Source of the DNA: Saccoglossus kowalevskii
Taxonomy: Eukaryota > Hemichordata > Enteropneusta > Harrimaniidae
DNA: 44,685 nucleotides
Reading direction: 5' to 3'
NCBI RefSeq assembly: GCF_000003605.2
Contig: NW_003116469.1
Span: forward strand, 26,537 to 71,221
Shown: in pieces, positions 33,483 through 44,685 of the stretch
Position numbering within the stretch: the first letter of the stretch is position 1
How the letters are laid out: every line of letters starts with the position of its first letter
Notes under the pieces: model-generated
What the model saw: the letters and a program-made list of their open reading frames with translations, nothing else
Databases searched by the model: none
Told to the model about the DNA's origin: nothing
Made by a program: the position numbers and the translations under genes

Positions 33483-33520
33483 GATATAAGATAAGATAAG
33501 ATAATTCTTTATTACAACCT
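33483..33520 (-). mobile_element. Possible non-LTR retrotransposon 3' tail
   Basis: AAGATAAGATAAGATAATTC followed by TTTATTACAACC. On the minus strand this reads as AATAAAGAATTATC, then repeated TTATC, a pattern seen at 3' ends of some LINE or SINE copies. No reverse transcriptase is present, so this is only a hint. Confidence 0.3.
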
Positions 33521-34701
33521 TATAGAATGAATTACATATCTATTTTGGTTTATGAAATGCAATAAAGGTGTTAAAATAAACATAACAAGTTAGATATCTA
33601 AAATCTACTACAATACAGTTACATGAAATAATGTAAAAAACATTACGACATACGATATACGACATAAACTTCATGGAGCAATTGCCTCAATGTCTAAGTA
33701 ATTTGCCTCAGTGCCCTTTCAAAAATACTAGTTTTTCCCTATACTATTACATGTACTATACCTCAAGGCAATTTTATCAATTTTTGCCTTGAAAATGGAG
33801 GCCCCAAAATTTAAGCCCTAATGATAGCATCTTACATTGTTTGTACATGTACATGTGAGTTACGTGATACACAACCATCCCCTCATTGACCGATAGAATT
33901 ACATGTATACTCTATATACCTACATGAAGAAAACTGTCTGTCACGTTTGGCATAATTACTACACATTTATATTTAGAACCGACCATCTGCTTTCACAAGA
34001 GTAGCAGATTACTAATAGCTTTATTTTCATGACTGATCAATTTGCATGTAGTGGTAGTGGTAGTTTCCAGAACTGTGAATTTAAAGATAAATAAATAAAT
34101 TATAATATTAAAATGAGAGATAAAAATGTTATTTTGAAATGTCTGAAAATTATTTTGTAAGTGCGTCTTCACACATTTTTAGCACCATGAATCTGACTAC
34201 GCTCAAACTATGGCGAAATAAAAACGGAATTTTATCAGGGCCACCAAATCCTAAATAAGATAAACCATACCATGAAAGAATGATTGGGCGAGTGTGTATT
34301 TTTTCCCAGACACACAGCGAGAATGAACCAAAACATTGTTTACAAAACGCAACAATGATGTCTCTTACTGTGTTTTTGTTCTAATAATTCAGACACTCCC
34401 AAACATAATGTTTGTTTTCATGGTTTTGTATTGTAACCTTGGAATTTGCCGTTGATAGCCCGTAATTGGGTGAGTTAGATGTGTTACCAGGTGCTAATTC
34501 TCTTGCAATGAGTGTTTACACTTAGTGGTTAGTCATCACCCCTGATTGTTTCACAGACTATTCATTTGCGTATCAGTATGTTCGACCACCTCATTGGAAA
34601 CAAGCAATTTTGGCGTTTTCATCTGCTGATTGTACCTCATTGTAGCTAGCTGATTACTTTAATTCGTACTTTTCGATGTCCCTACAAATATTACCCTATA
34701 T

Positions 34702-34890
34702 ACTGTAAAATACTTTATTTTCGCTTGAAATTAGGAACAATTCAGTGAAAATAAAATCTAGCAAATATACCTTTTTTCCTATATTTTACATTCAATTCAT
34801 CAAAAATCTGTGAAAATAAATTCCATACAAAACACCAAAAAGGTCTTTTCAGTGAAAATTAATTCCAGTTAAAATAGATTATTTTACAGT
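34702..34890 (+). mobile_element. RepB copy 2
   Basis: Starts ACTGTAAAATACTTTATTTT and ends ATTATTTTACAGT. Internal TTCAGTGAAAATAAAATCTA and TAAATTCCATACAAAACACC match copy 1. It lacks about 25 bases present near the left end of copy 3. Confidence 0.82.
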
Positions 34891-35750
34891 AACAGTATTT
34901 CATGTGAAAACATCCTGATTGCATTGATGAAAAAACAGGCTTGAAAATCTTTGCCATAACTTCATCGACATGTCCTAAAAAAGCTCGAACCCAGAATGGG
35001 GCACAGTATGAATTTTCTCAGTGGCGCAGAATGAGGGACATAGAATACAGTTCATAATGATGGCGCACAATGCTTATTTTGGGAAATTTGTGGGGATTTT
35101 GATTGTATGTAAATAGAAGGATTTGAATAGTCATGTGACTTTTCATTCACTTGTATATTATACATTATATGATGATGTTCTTTTTGTTTGACCTTGCAAG
35201 TACGGTACTTGCCATACTGTAAACATAAAACAGCGGACATCAAAAACTAAAACTGGCATACCGATATTTCTGCTGACCGGATTTGAATCTTTGAACCCCT
35301 GTCAGATGCATGGTACATGTACCTAAGCAGCCAGGGAACCTGAAACTATTTGTTATCTACTGTAGACCCAATAAGACCTATAAGAGCAGCTTTGTTTATT
35401 GACAAGTACTGGTGACTTGTGGATCTGGGAAACTCACAATCACATGTAAAAACTGGCTACTTTTCTGAGAATATTAAAGCCTGACAAATCCTTGTGTTTT
35501 GTTTCACACCAATTTTGTAGAAGTTGGAGCGAACAAACAGAATTATATTACATACATGTGATTTAAAAAAAAAAAATATTTTGATCATTGTTTTTTCACC
35601 CAAAACACTAACATTATCATTTTGGAGTTCTGGCAACTGACATCAGCTGATTAGGTCAAAGGTTAAGCTATTTGCACTGTCATGGTATACTTTGACCTAC
35701 ATTGTATCCGGAGGGTGTTAAACTCCAGTTTTTGTCCTCATATGGCTTAT

Positions 35751-35784
35751 CCTGTTCTAGAGTAGAAATAGTAACTAGAACAGG
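35751..35784. repeat. Inverted repeat, 10-bp arms
   Basis: CCTGTTCTAG and CTAGAACAGG separated by 14 bases, in gene-free DNA. Confidence 0.7.
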
Positions 35785-37942
35785 TGGTAAAACCATTAAT
35801 CATTAATGTATAAATGCTTAGTTCCTAAAAAAAACTGCGCCACCCAAAAACATGCAGACCATTCTATTTTTTCGCTGATTTCACCACTGCACAGCGCCCT
35901 CTGTTGACAAATTCATCAAACTATCAAAATTTGTGCAGCATCAAATATTTTAGCGAAAAAAAAAATCACCTCAAAGCCCCAATTTTGAAAAAACAATTTG
36001 ACCAAAAACATTTTTTTTATTTTTGGAAGCCTTAGTCATCATCAGAAATATAATGACTTTATGCTGCAGTACATTTCAAGTACATAATTACATGAAGTTA
36101 GTTTTGGGCTTTAACATAAGCAGTCATTACAATATCAGTGTCAGCCATGATACCTTTTGTTTGATGTACAATACCCTTAGATGCCCTGCAGTCACATGGT
36201 TACTTATACAGTATCTTAATTGGACACAAGATAAGATTAATTGAAGTCAGATATGTGTTTATTATTATAGTGTACTAGTATTCTATTCCTGTCATAAAAC
36301 TGTAAGGTTTGAAGTTCAGGGTTGAGTGTTTACTCATTTTCAAGACAAAATTTTATAAAATTACCTTGGCATGTAGGAATGGGAAAAATCGAAGGGTACC
36401 AAAACAAATTCTTTGGGCATTGAGGCTGTTGTCTTTGATGCTTCATTTGAATTCAAGATCTATTACTGATGATTAATTTTGTAATGGTTTCTATGCAGGT
36501 AAAAATATTTCTTATCCAAATTTTGCTGTCTCACTTTTTAATTTAAAACATTTAGTGTTGGTATAAAGGTGCACAATGTGGCTTTTGTTTAATCTGTCAT
36601 TTTCACATTAGGGTTACACATCTTTCACATTGGGGTTGCACAGTTTTCACATTTGTCTCACACATTGATATCATTTTGTTCATGCATTTAATGCTTGCAT
36701 CTCATTTTAACAACTGCATTGGTGATGTTGGCCACCTAATTTCTATGAGCACCTACCGGGGTATATGTATTGTACTCGACCGACTTAGTGCCTATGCATG
36801 ACTAAGCCCCCACCCCCATCTCCCTCTTTTGGGACATTTCTGTTTTTCAGGAACTATGCTTCGACAATGACCTGTTAACAACCGTGAAAGGCGGTAAATA
36901 CTTCATTCCATATTAAGTTTACCTTTCAAAAATTGCCATTTTTTTTTTTTAACAAAAACAATTCCAACAGATCGTACTTTGGCATTGATAATTCCCGAAA
37001 TGTAATTCTTTTTGTATATGCGTAACCTACCAAGCAGCAGGTAAGGGTAAGACAAAAAGGTCATACAATATGCGCATGTGCACAAACGATAAACATGCAA
37101 ACTTTATCAATTCAAGAATAAGGAATTGTGATGGTACAACACAGCATTTTGATTGGTTAGTAACAGACTTGACCTATCAGGTCACACTGAATAAGTGGTA
37201 TGGTAAATACTATTTCAAACCAAAGTAAACATGTACTTGAGTGACTCAAAAGGATGTGGTTGCACGTCAAATCATGAAAGAAAATATCATGGCAAAAATT
37301 GCTTTGTATTAAATTTGCAAACGATTTAACACGTGAAGAAGATATGATATTGATTTTGACCTAGAATCTTGGTCTAGTCTGTTGATCTGAGAATAATAAC
37401 AAAATAACATATTGAAAAATCAGTTTGTTCTCACTTTGAATAGTAATTTATAATAAATTAATATATCATTTGTCTTCATTAATAATTCATTAATAATATT
37501 TCTATAACCAGTAGCAAAAAAAAGATGTAAATAAAATTCCCTGACAGGTAGGTAGGTAGGCCCCTGCTCCCTCCACCTCCCCTCCCCACACACACCCATA
37601 GTGTCTTGACCTTAATCACATCATATCTAGGTGCTGTATGAATTATATTCACTATAACTCTGAACAGAAACAGGTGTTGAGTTTTTACTGTCTTTCTTAC
37701 TTCTAGGTTTGTGTACATTCAGATAGTGAACTCTTGCTGCTATCAATCATTAACCTATCCTCTCATACAAATTGTGAATTTAATATTAACAAACCACCTG
37801 TGTGCGTAGAATAAAAGTATGTTGGCCTGGCAACAATATGCCCTGCCCTTTGTCCTAAATCTTCCTCGCTTATCAGATTTGTAAATAACATCAAGAGGTT
37901 ATGAGGATTTATGTAGTGCCTTGTGTGCTCTGGTCACAATAG

Positions 37943-38024
37943 TGTTTTAGACACACTGCCTGGTATCGGTACTACGGCTCCTGCATGGTGTGGTGTCACT
38001 ACTACGACTGTTCGCAAGCTACAG
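37943..38024 (+). CDS. Candidate second exon of gene D (unproven)
   Basis: An acceptor CTGGTCACAATAG followed by one base and 27 codons (VLDTLPGIGTTAPAWCGVTT...) fits the phase-2 donor of exon 1, giving Ser at the junction. It ends at GCTACAG before a weak donor GTTTGT. A longer version reaches a donor GTAACG after 38087, also in frame. The sequence is Thr-rich and unrecognised, so chance agreement is possible. Confidence 0.25.
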
Positions 38025-38974
38025 GTTTGTTATTTGCACTGCCACAATGATTCTAGGATTCAAGAAGCGACGTGGTCGAGCGAAAAGGTAACGTTTGACA
38101 ATTATCATTTCTTGAAAATACTCTGAATGGAGAAGATAAAGTTCACATGCTTTAGTAGTCCAATGATTTAACCTAATTTATCATGTGATAAGGTTAGCAG
38201 AAGTTTCTACAGACAGGCATGCAATGCAAACAGGCATTAACTCGATAAACCAAAACATACTGCGTTTCACTCACTAGGTAGTTTTGTAAGGTTTCTCACT
38301 TCCTCTACTATACATTGCCAAGGCAATGGATTTTAATAGCAACTTTAAAATGTGCAATATATGAAATTGGAAGACATTTAAGTAGATGACTGTATTTAGA
38401 AAGTGCATATGATGTCATACATACTTCACATGTGTCATATGCCACAAAGTAGCCAGTCAGTCAGTCAGTCATGGCATGTTGACCACCATAAAAAGGCCAA
38501 ATAAAGTAAATTTTGTGTTTCTGGTAATCCTACCTACCCATATTTTGAAGGGACTATGAGGGAGAAGGAGAAGTTTATGTCATGCAAATATGCTTCAAAT
38601 TATTTATCTCTATGCAAATTAACTGTGATCGTTCCAACAATGATGTATACATATATGTATATTAATATTTCATTTACATCCTTCTATGTAGTAAATAACT
38701 AGCTATAAGGTCAATTAAAAAAATATATCAATAAAACTAATTTGCATGGTTTTTTTTTGCATATCTGTTAAACCATGATTATGTTCTGACAAAAACCATA
38801 GAGTACAAAACCTGCCTATCTATCCAGTACAGACCATTACAGAAAACACTAAATTTGTTTTATTTGGCCTCAGGTCTGCATTTTACTCATGAAACAAACT
38901 CCTGATATCAAATCATGCAGTCAATATCATCATGATTACCTAATAACCCATTTAAAAATTAGTAGTGTTGTCAT

Positions 38975-39138
38975 TTAAAGTGGGAGGGTAGTCACCTGTG
39001 CACGCAAGAGGAATTAAGTCCCAAGTGACGATAACAACACATGCTAAAAATGCAAAGGCTCATGGGTAGACGCTTGTTTGTAAACAATGACACGCTATTG
39101 CCATCTGATGCATGCGCAGGTGATGACACCCGCTTTAA
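38975..39138 (+). mobile_element. RepD copy 1, TTAA-ended element
   Basis: TTTAAAGTGGGAGGGTAGTC at the left and GACACCCGCTTTAA at the right are inverted, with TTAA at both ends as in RepE. The interior AATGCAAAGGCTCATGGGT is shared with copy 2. Confidence 0.65.
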
Positions 39139-39532
39139 GTTTTGTATGAAGTGCATGATCAAATTTTCCTCTTTCTATTCGTGCCAGATTTCTCATAAAT
39201 AATAAAGCTCAATGGTCACAAAGCATGAATGCAATAAGAGGCAATTAACATATTACATTGTACATTTTAATACAAATTCCGTATGAGCTCTGTTAGAAAC
39301 ACCAATACAAGTACATACTGTCGTATTATTTCAGCTAATTTAGCTATTCTGTAATTTCGCTAATTAAAGATGAAGCTAATTTAAAATAAAGAATATTTTA
39401 AAAATAAAATTCTTAAATTAATTTAATTAATTCTTACATTGAGTCAAATTTCAACATGTTTTTTCTCAATATAAATAAGCACATGTGCTTACTAATACCA
39501 AATACGGTTTCCATACATTCCTTGGAAAAAAC

Positions 39533-39700
39533 TACCATATTTGCTCTATTAGTAGTGCACTTGCGTAAATTACAGATGTGTTTCTATTGTAAAAATAAGT
39601 TATATTTCAAAGATTCAGTATAACAACAAATGTGATTTTGGTTTATATACTTGTGCTTCTATTAAGGTGCGCTTATAATAGTAGTAGAGCAAATATGATA
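39533..39700. mobile_element. RepJ copy 2
   Basis: Inverted ends TACCATATTTGCTCTATTAG and TAGTAGAGCAAATATGATA. The interior TTTCAAAGATTCAGTATA is shared with RepJ copy 1. It is the best-preserved copy in the window. Confidence 0.65.
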
Positions 39701-42317
39701 CCCCTTCCCTGTCCTCAACAATTGGTCCAGATCTGGACTTGAACAAGGATTTAATCTACTGTATGTTCCGATACACCACTTCATTTCTTTTATTTTTGCA
39801 AGAGACGTATTTTTATAAGATGCTTTGAAGTGGTGACTATTTCATCTGGGAATCACAGTGACCATAGTAAATTACAATCCAATGACCCTAAATCATCAAA
39901 TTGTACAATTTTCTAGTGGCAGAATTTAACAGATTGCAGTAGTAAGTGATGACGTGTCCTACTGGGGTCACATGCTGTCACATGTATTTGAGGCAATAGA
40001 GGAAAACAAGTTAAAAATTCATTTGTGATTCAGTCGATTTTTAAAAGTTACTAAACATGTTACAATAACAACCTATACATCTTCTAAAAGCTTAGATATA
40101 TGAGACAAAGATAATGCATATGCTGCACCAATGTTTGTCCTGCCACCTAGAACCTTTTTACCCCCTAAGAGTTCACAACCTAAGTTTGTATGCATCCTTG
40201 TATGTTGACAGAAGATAACATATTGGCGGTGAATTCCCTCATTCTGCTCGCAAAATTTACTGCAAGAATATTAATAATGTACATGTAATTCACAAATGAT
40301 CAGAATTTGTCAAACCTTATAAGAAACACCAAACACAGTGCAGGTTCTCTATATTTCATAAACAAACACTGATTCTTTTGGCTTCTAAATATTGTCTTCT
40401 AAACTTTTATCTCAATAGTACATTAAACAAAAACTTTGTATTATTTACAAAAGTTTATTGCATAGACTTACATCGAATTACTTGTATGCTGTATTCTAGG
40501 CTGTATACATGTACACACCTTGTGGTACATGCGTCACTTTGTAGGTCAGTTGTTAAAAAGGTGCGATCTAAAACTGTGTGCTGCAAACCATTTAATTTTC
40601 ACTGAAAATTTTAATGCATTTATGAAGACATTATTGTATCACTGACTCACAGAATTCGCAAAAAATTGTCTCTCTCGAAATTAAAGCAAACTATGAAATC
40701 GCACCATAGAGTAGCAATTTTTTCGAAAGCACAACCTAAAATTTGACTATATGAAGAAACAAATTGTGCATTCTACAGTATACATGGGCCCAAACTGTGA
40801 CATTTATCAAGAAGTCGACGCTGGGGAAATACAAGTCATGTTGGTCTTTCTTCGATATTGTTTCACAAATAGTACTACTCACTACAAAAAACATCAAATT
40901 CATCTCTCTGTACTCACGCTCTGTAAACATACTCCCACTTCGTTTACCACATTTGCTTGGACAAATCACCCGGACTAACTTTAGTTCATCGGCACGATCT
41001 GGTGACCCAGTCAGGAGGCCACGACAGCGGCACCAGTCGTGGAATCTAGAAGCGCACGTTCTATATGGACTGCTGTGACCGAGCACGCTTTAGCATACAG
41101 ACGACGATGCCCTCACAAAGTTGTCTTATTTCGTTATTGAAATTCGTTATTATTGCCAATGAACCTATTTATTTTATGCCAATTTTAGCATTAAATACTT
41201 GTTATCTAACAATTTCACTTCTTTTCAAATAGTTTCTCTTTTATATGTTTTCAAAAACAACATTGTATTTATATCCATGGTACGGGCCTTGATCCTCAAT
41301 AATAGGATACATTATTGCGAATAATCTGCAGCAATGGCGTCATAAAATTCATTGATAATGCTATAATATAATATAATAATCAATAAACAACTTAACTCCC
41401 CGAGTCAACTCCCTGGGGAGGAGACAGCCTAAGCAGCTGAATCATATCAGAGATACATGTTCACGCATATAAATGTAGCAATCACAATTTGAGTTAAGTG
41501 CCTTGCCCAGGGACATAACAACATGCTATGTGTGAAATTAAAACCATAAACCCTCTGTATGTGAGTCTTGTCTTTGCTATTATACAATTCTTCTTTTTGT
41601 CCATAAATTTATACTTCCAATATTACATGTTGTTGTGAGTTTGCAGTTGAGTTTAAGCATATACATGTACATGTACCGGTATACAAAGCAGAATTTGTTA
41701 GATCTTAGGGTTAGGTACATTCATGTAAGTATCTTTGCATTGACCCTGAGTTTGCATGCATGAAAACTTATACCCTAAAACAGGTTATGTGTGCACAATG
41801 ATATACCGGTAATCATTGGATATAGTTCTGGGAGCAAATGAAGAATTATTTCTCTATGATCAAATAGAGGATCATATTGTCAACATCAGGGCAGTGGTAA
41901 TGGGCAATTGTAACAACCCAGTAAACAGCTATCTCTATAGCATACTTATTACCAACTGTATTTTTTCAATAAGTAATTGTTGTTCTATAAGTCACCAGCT
42001 GGAGGTATCGTTATTGATACCAGGGGTTTAAGTTGTTTCAAAATTATATGTGGGTTAGGACATTTTGTTCAAAATGGAAACTAACTTCATAGGAGTTTCA
42101 AATTATTTGCCATATTTTAAGTGTAAGTTTAAAAAGAACAACATGTAGACACTTACTGAAATGATTGAATTTTTTTTTAAATAATAGCAGCAAATTGTAG
42201 ATGTTTTTTGAGAGTCTGCATCATTGCATATACATACAATATCCTATTCAAGTATTTTGTTTCCCGTATACACAGATTGTATTTTTTACTGTGATGGGCA
42301 ATTAATACACCTGTTGT

Positions 42318-42660
42318 ATTGTAAATGCATTAAATGCACTGTCTTTTAATTTCACTATTTTAGTATAATCTTCTATATTAAATGAATGTGAACTTGTAAA
42401 ATGACAATAAAACTCGTTGTTTTTCTGGCAAATTTGTTAACTTTAATAAAAAGGAGGAGTTGTCACCTGTGCGTATGCAGAAATTGAGTTTTAAACAACG
42501 ATAACAATGAATGCTGAAATGCAAAGGCTCATGGGTCAAGACTTGTTCGTAAATAATGACATTCTATGGCCATCTGTTACACACACCCGCCTTCCCCTCC
42601 CCAACAGAGCCCAATGATTATGCTCAGAACATCAAAATAGTGAAAAAATGGTTTTACAGT
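42318..42660 (+). mobile_element. RepC copy 2, interrupted by RepD
   Basis: Left part (ATTGTAAATGCATTAAATGC to about 42447) and right part (ACATCAAAATAGTGAAAAAA to GGTTTTACAGT) flank a ~155-bp RepD copy. Removing RepD restores collinearity with RepC copy 1. Confidence 0.65.
42447..42602 (+). mobile_element. RepD copy 2 nested in RepC copy 2
   Basis: GGAGGAGTTGTCACCTGTGC through AATGCAAAGGCTCATGGGTC to CACACCCGCCTTCCCC matches RepD copy 1 in the same orientation. The ends are less well preserved than in copy 1. Confidence 0.62.
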
Positions 42661-43054
42661 ACGTCTGCTTTCAGTATACAGTACTCTAGAAATCTTTTAT
42701 TGAAATTTGAAGGTATATTACTGCCCAGATGATGGATGTGGCATTCAGTGAGCAATAATGCATGTAAATACTGGGAAAACATGGCAGACATTTATATTTT
42801 GATTACATTCTGTGATTAAGATACTTTTTGTGGAGTCCATTTTCAGTTGAAAAACTGTGACTGGACTAAATGTTTAAATGCGACTTAATCGTGAAAAGCA
42901 GGCCTAAATTATGGTAATGAAAAACTGTTAACTTTAGTTTGCCAAAATGTAATGATTTTTTGTTTTTGTTTTTGTTATATTAAATAATTTCTTTATAATG
43001 GACCATTACTGGAACATAATGAAAGCCCTCCATAAGGATCCAGTACTAAAGAAA

Positions 43055-43077
43055 GAAGGGTCATTGCCTGAAACGTC
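43055..43077 (+). other. Decayed hammerhead-ribozyme-like motif
   Basis: GAAGGGTCATTGCCTGAAAC followed by GTC resembles the stem II-GAAAC-GTC portion of hammerhead motifs carried by Penelope-like and related elements. The CTGATGA box that should precede it is absent (AAAGAAAGAA instead), so it would be inactive if it is a true relative. Confidence 0.25.
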
Positions 43078-43559
43078 TAGCTATTATAAATACATTGTAT
43101 ATGTAATACGACAATGACTACCTAATATTGTCTACTGTATATCAGTAGTTGAGAAAGGTCTTACGGACTACTACTGTAGAACAGACAGTGTACATTCTGG
43201 TTCAATATTGGAGACTTCATTTTATGGTCCATTACTGATCAACAGCACCAGACTATAATGAATCTGAGACGTAATTATGAATTCACATGTATACAGATGA
43301 TTATCAGTACAGTATACATGTACATACATGTAGTACTCACTTTACATTTACATTTGTAAACATACAAGATTTAATGTACCTACTACATGAACATGTATAT
43401 ACCAGAAGTATTACTTGTGTTTACCCTGAACTGTTTGCATTAGAAAACAAGTTGTTATCTTCATGTTCTGTAATTTGTTTGTATATTCCAATTGATTAGA
43501 TTGTACAACAAAGTGTGCTGTACATGTTAAACTTTCATTTCAAACAATTTGATTCATGT

Positions 43560-43756
43560 ACTGTAAAAAACTTTATTTTCGCTTGGAATTAATTTTCGTT
43601 ATTTCCACTGAAGGAATGATTCAGTGAAAATAAAACTAAGGGAATATATCCTTTTTTCCTATAATTTACATTCAACTTGTCAAAAATCAGGGAAAATAAA
43701 TTCCATAAAGTTTTTTCAGCGAAAATTAATTCCAGCTAAAATAAAGTATTGCAAGT
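43560..43756 (+). mobile_element. RepB copy 3
   Basis: Starts ACTGTAAAAAACTTTATTTT and shares CGCTTGGAATTAATTTTCG with copy 1 in reverse. The right end has decayed to TAAAGTATTGCAAGT. Confidence 0.78.
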
Positions 43757-44630
43757 CACACTCACAAAGCAGAATGTCTCCTATAATTTCACGGAAAATA
43801 TATATTTCATGATAAAAACAGTTGTACATGTAGTTCATGTATCAATTGAAGGAAAGTTTACAATGATTTCCAAGTAATCTTGGTGTGATAGTATATTTAA
43901 AAGATGTTGTGAACACCTCCTTCCTTTTTGACATTGCTATAAATTAGACTCCTGACGTTGCTATGAATCAGACTTATGAGGTCACATTATGTCAGACTGT
44001 GATAACACATTGCCATGTAAGTGTCACGAGTTGTTGAAAAATGAGATCATGCAATTATTACTTCATGACGTTTGGTTGCCCCTCCCAAATATGGAGTACT
44101 GACTTTGTATACATTGTAGTTATAGTTACTGAATCCAATATTTGCATTATTAGGAGTGCATCTCAAACAGAAGCGCATAAGATTTCAAAATTTACATTAT
44201 TTCCTCTATTATATATACATCTCTAATACATACTTAACCAATAAATTGTATTTATTGTATACCCCGGTATTATTAAAATATTACTTTTTGTGGTCATAGC
44301 CACACCACTGCTATGTTGAAATGTTTATGCATGCACTAATAATAGAATCAAAACAGTATTCCATTTTTTTGGATGAACAAAACATCTGATCAAACTATAA
44401 CTAAAAAAAACAAAAGTAAAAATAAAAAAATGAGGTTTTCAAGAGGTGCATTGACCTTCCATTCAAACTCCAATCATTTTATGCTGCTAAGAATGCATGA
44501 CAGTATAACCACAGTGTCAACAGATTCGTAGCAAGGTTGATGCAACCATGTACTGTCTGAATACATACTACCACATAGAATTTGCATTTCTTATTAAGCT
44601 AGAATGGAGACATCCCTTGCAATACCACAA

Positions 44631-44664
44631 AAGTACAGCACGCTGTAACTTGCGGCAATACAGT
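44631..44664 (-). mobile_element. RepF relic at the right edge
   Basis: CAGCACGCTGTAACTTGCGG followed by CAATACAGTGACATAT resembles the end of RepF copy 1 (CGGCATGCTGTAACTTATGG, then CGTTACGGTGACAGAT). Only the terminal segment is recognisable. Confidence 0.5.
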
Positions 44665-44685
44665 GACATATACATGTATATATAT

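Larger units (their letters stand above)
28972..37942. other. Presumed intron 1 of gene D, gene-free
   Basis: About 9 kb of AT-rich DNA. It holds a poly-T run (29039-29065), RepA copy 2 (31519-31727), a TG microsatellite (32759-32785), a GATAA-type tail (33483-33505), RepB copy 2 (34702-34890) and an inverted repeat (35751-35784). I see no convincing exon; the open frames are short and lack good splice contexts. Confidence 0.55.
38088..44685. other. Repeat-rich right end, no gene supported
   Basis: Contains RepD (two copies), RepJ copy 2, RepC copy 2, RepB copy 3, a decayed ribozyme-like motif (43055-43077), a GC-rich patch (40975-41110) and a RepF relic at the edge. It may be further intron of gene D or intergenic DNA. 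Confidence 0.5.

Noticed and set aside
40736..41086. 116-codon frame on the minus strand and 104-codon frame on the plus strand
   Set aside because: They overlap each other, have no recognisable domain and no convincing splice context. Kept only as a GC-rich patch.

Overview
The window is nuclear DNA of an animal, most likely a marine invertebrate. It is AT-rich, has spliced genes with GT-AG introns and many short non-coding repeats, and carries a clear intraflagellar-transport gene (IFT46). I cannot name the species from sequence alone; an ambulacrarian such as a hemichordate, or a lophotrochozoan, would fit. One assembly gap (N run, 11030-11394) lies inside an intron.

Layout. (1) 142-2743, minus strand: the 5' four exons of a secreted poly(3-hydroxybutyrate) (PHB) depolymerase-like esterase (gene A), with its 3' end off the left edge. 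Ser49, Asp135 and His169 form a complete triad, with the order and spacing of the type-2 (Penicillium funiculosum-like) fold. (2) 4044-12330, minus strand: a complete 11-exon tandem paralogue (gene B, 370 aa). Its first complete exons match gene A in length (123, 198 and 92 nt) and phase. Its nucleophile serine has become glycine and its triad histidine phenylalanine, while the reading frame and all splice sites are intact. It looks like a secreted pseudoenzyme. (3) 12331-17620: about 5.3 kb of intergenic DNA with no gene that I can support. (4) 17621-28541, minus strand: IFT46, nine exons, 383 aa. (5) 28542-28762: a compact bidirectional promoter with TCTCGC/GCGAGA motifs and an X-box-like site. 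(6) From 28763, plus strand: the first coding exon of an unrecognised gene (gene D), followed by at least 9 kb of repeat-rich intron. A phase-compatible but unproven second exon starts at 37943.

The rest is a mosaic of short terminal-inverted-repeat elements. Families with ACTGTAAAA-type ends (RepA, RepB, RepC), TTAA-flanked elements (RepE, RepD), a TGTCACCGTAACGCC-ended element with a fold-back arm (RepF) and a GAGCAAATATGG-ended family (RepJ) each occur two to four times. Nested insertions are visible: RepA inside RepF and RepD inside RepC. Introns also hold a ~32-bp minisatellite (5046-5645) and a ~300-bp tandem array (19910-20790).

The most notable biology is the tandem pair in which one PHB depolymerase-like copy keeps its catalytic residues and its neighbour has lost two of three without losing its coding structure. 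No functional link between this pair and the IFT46/gene D pair is apparent.
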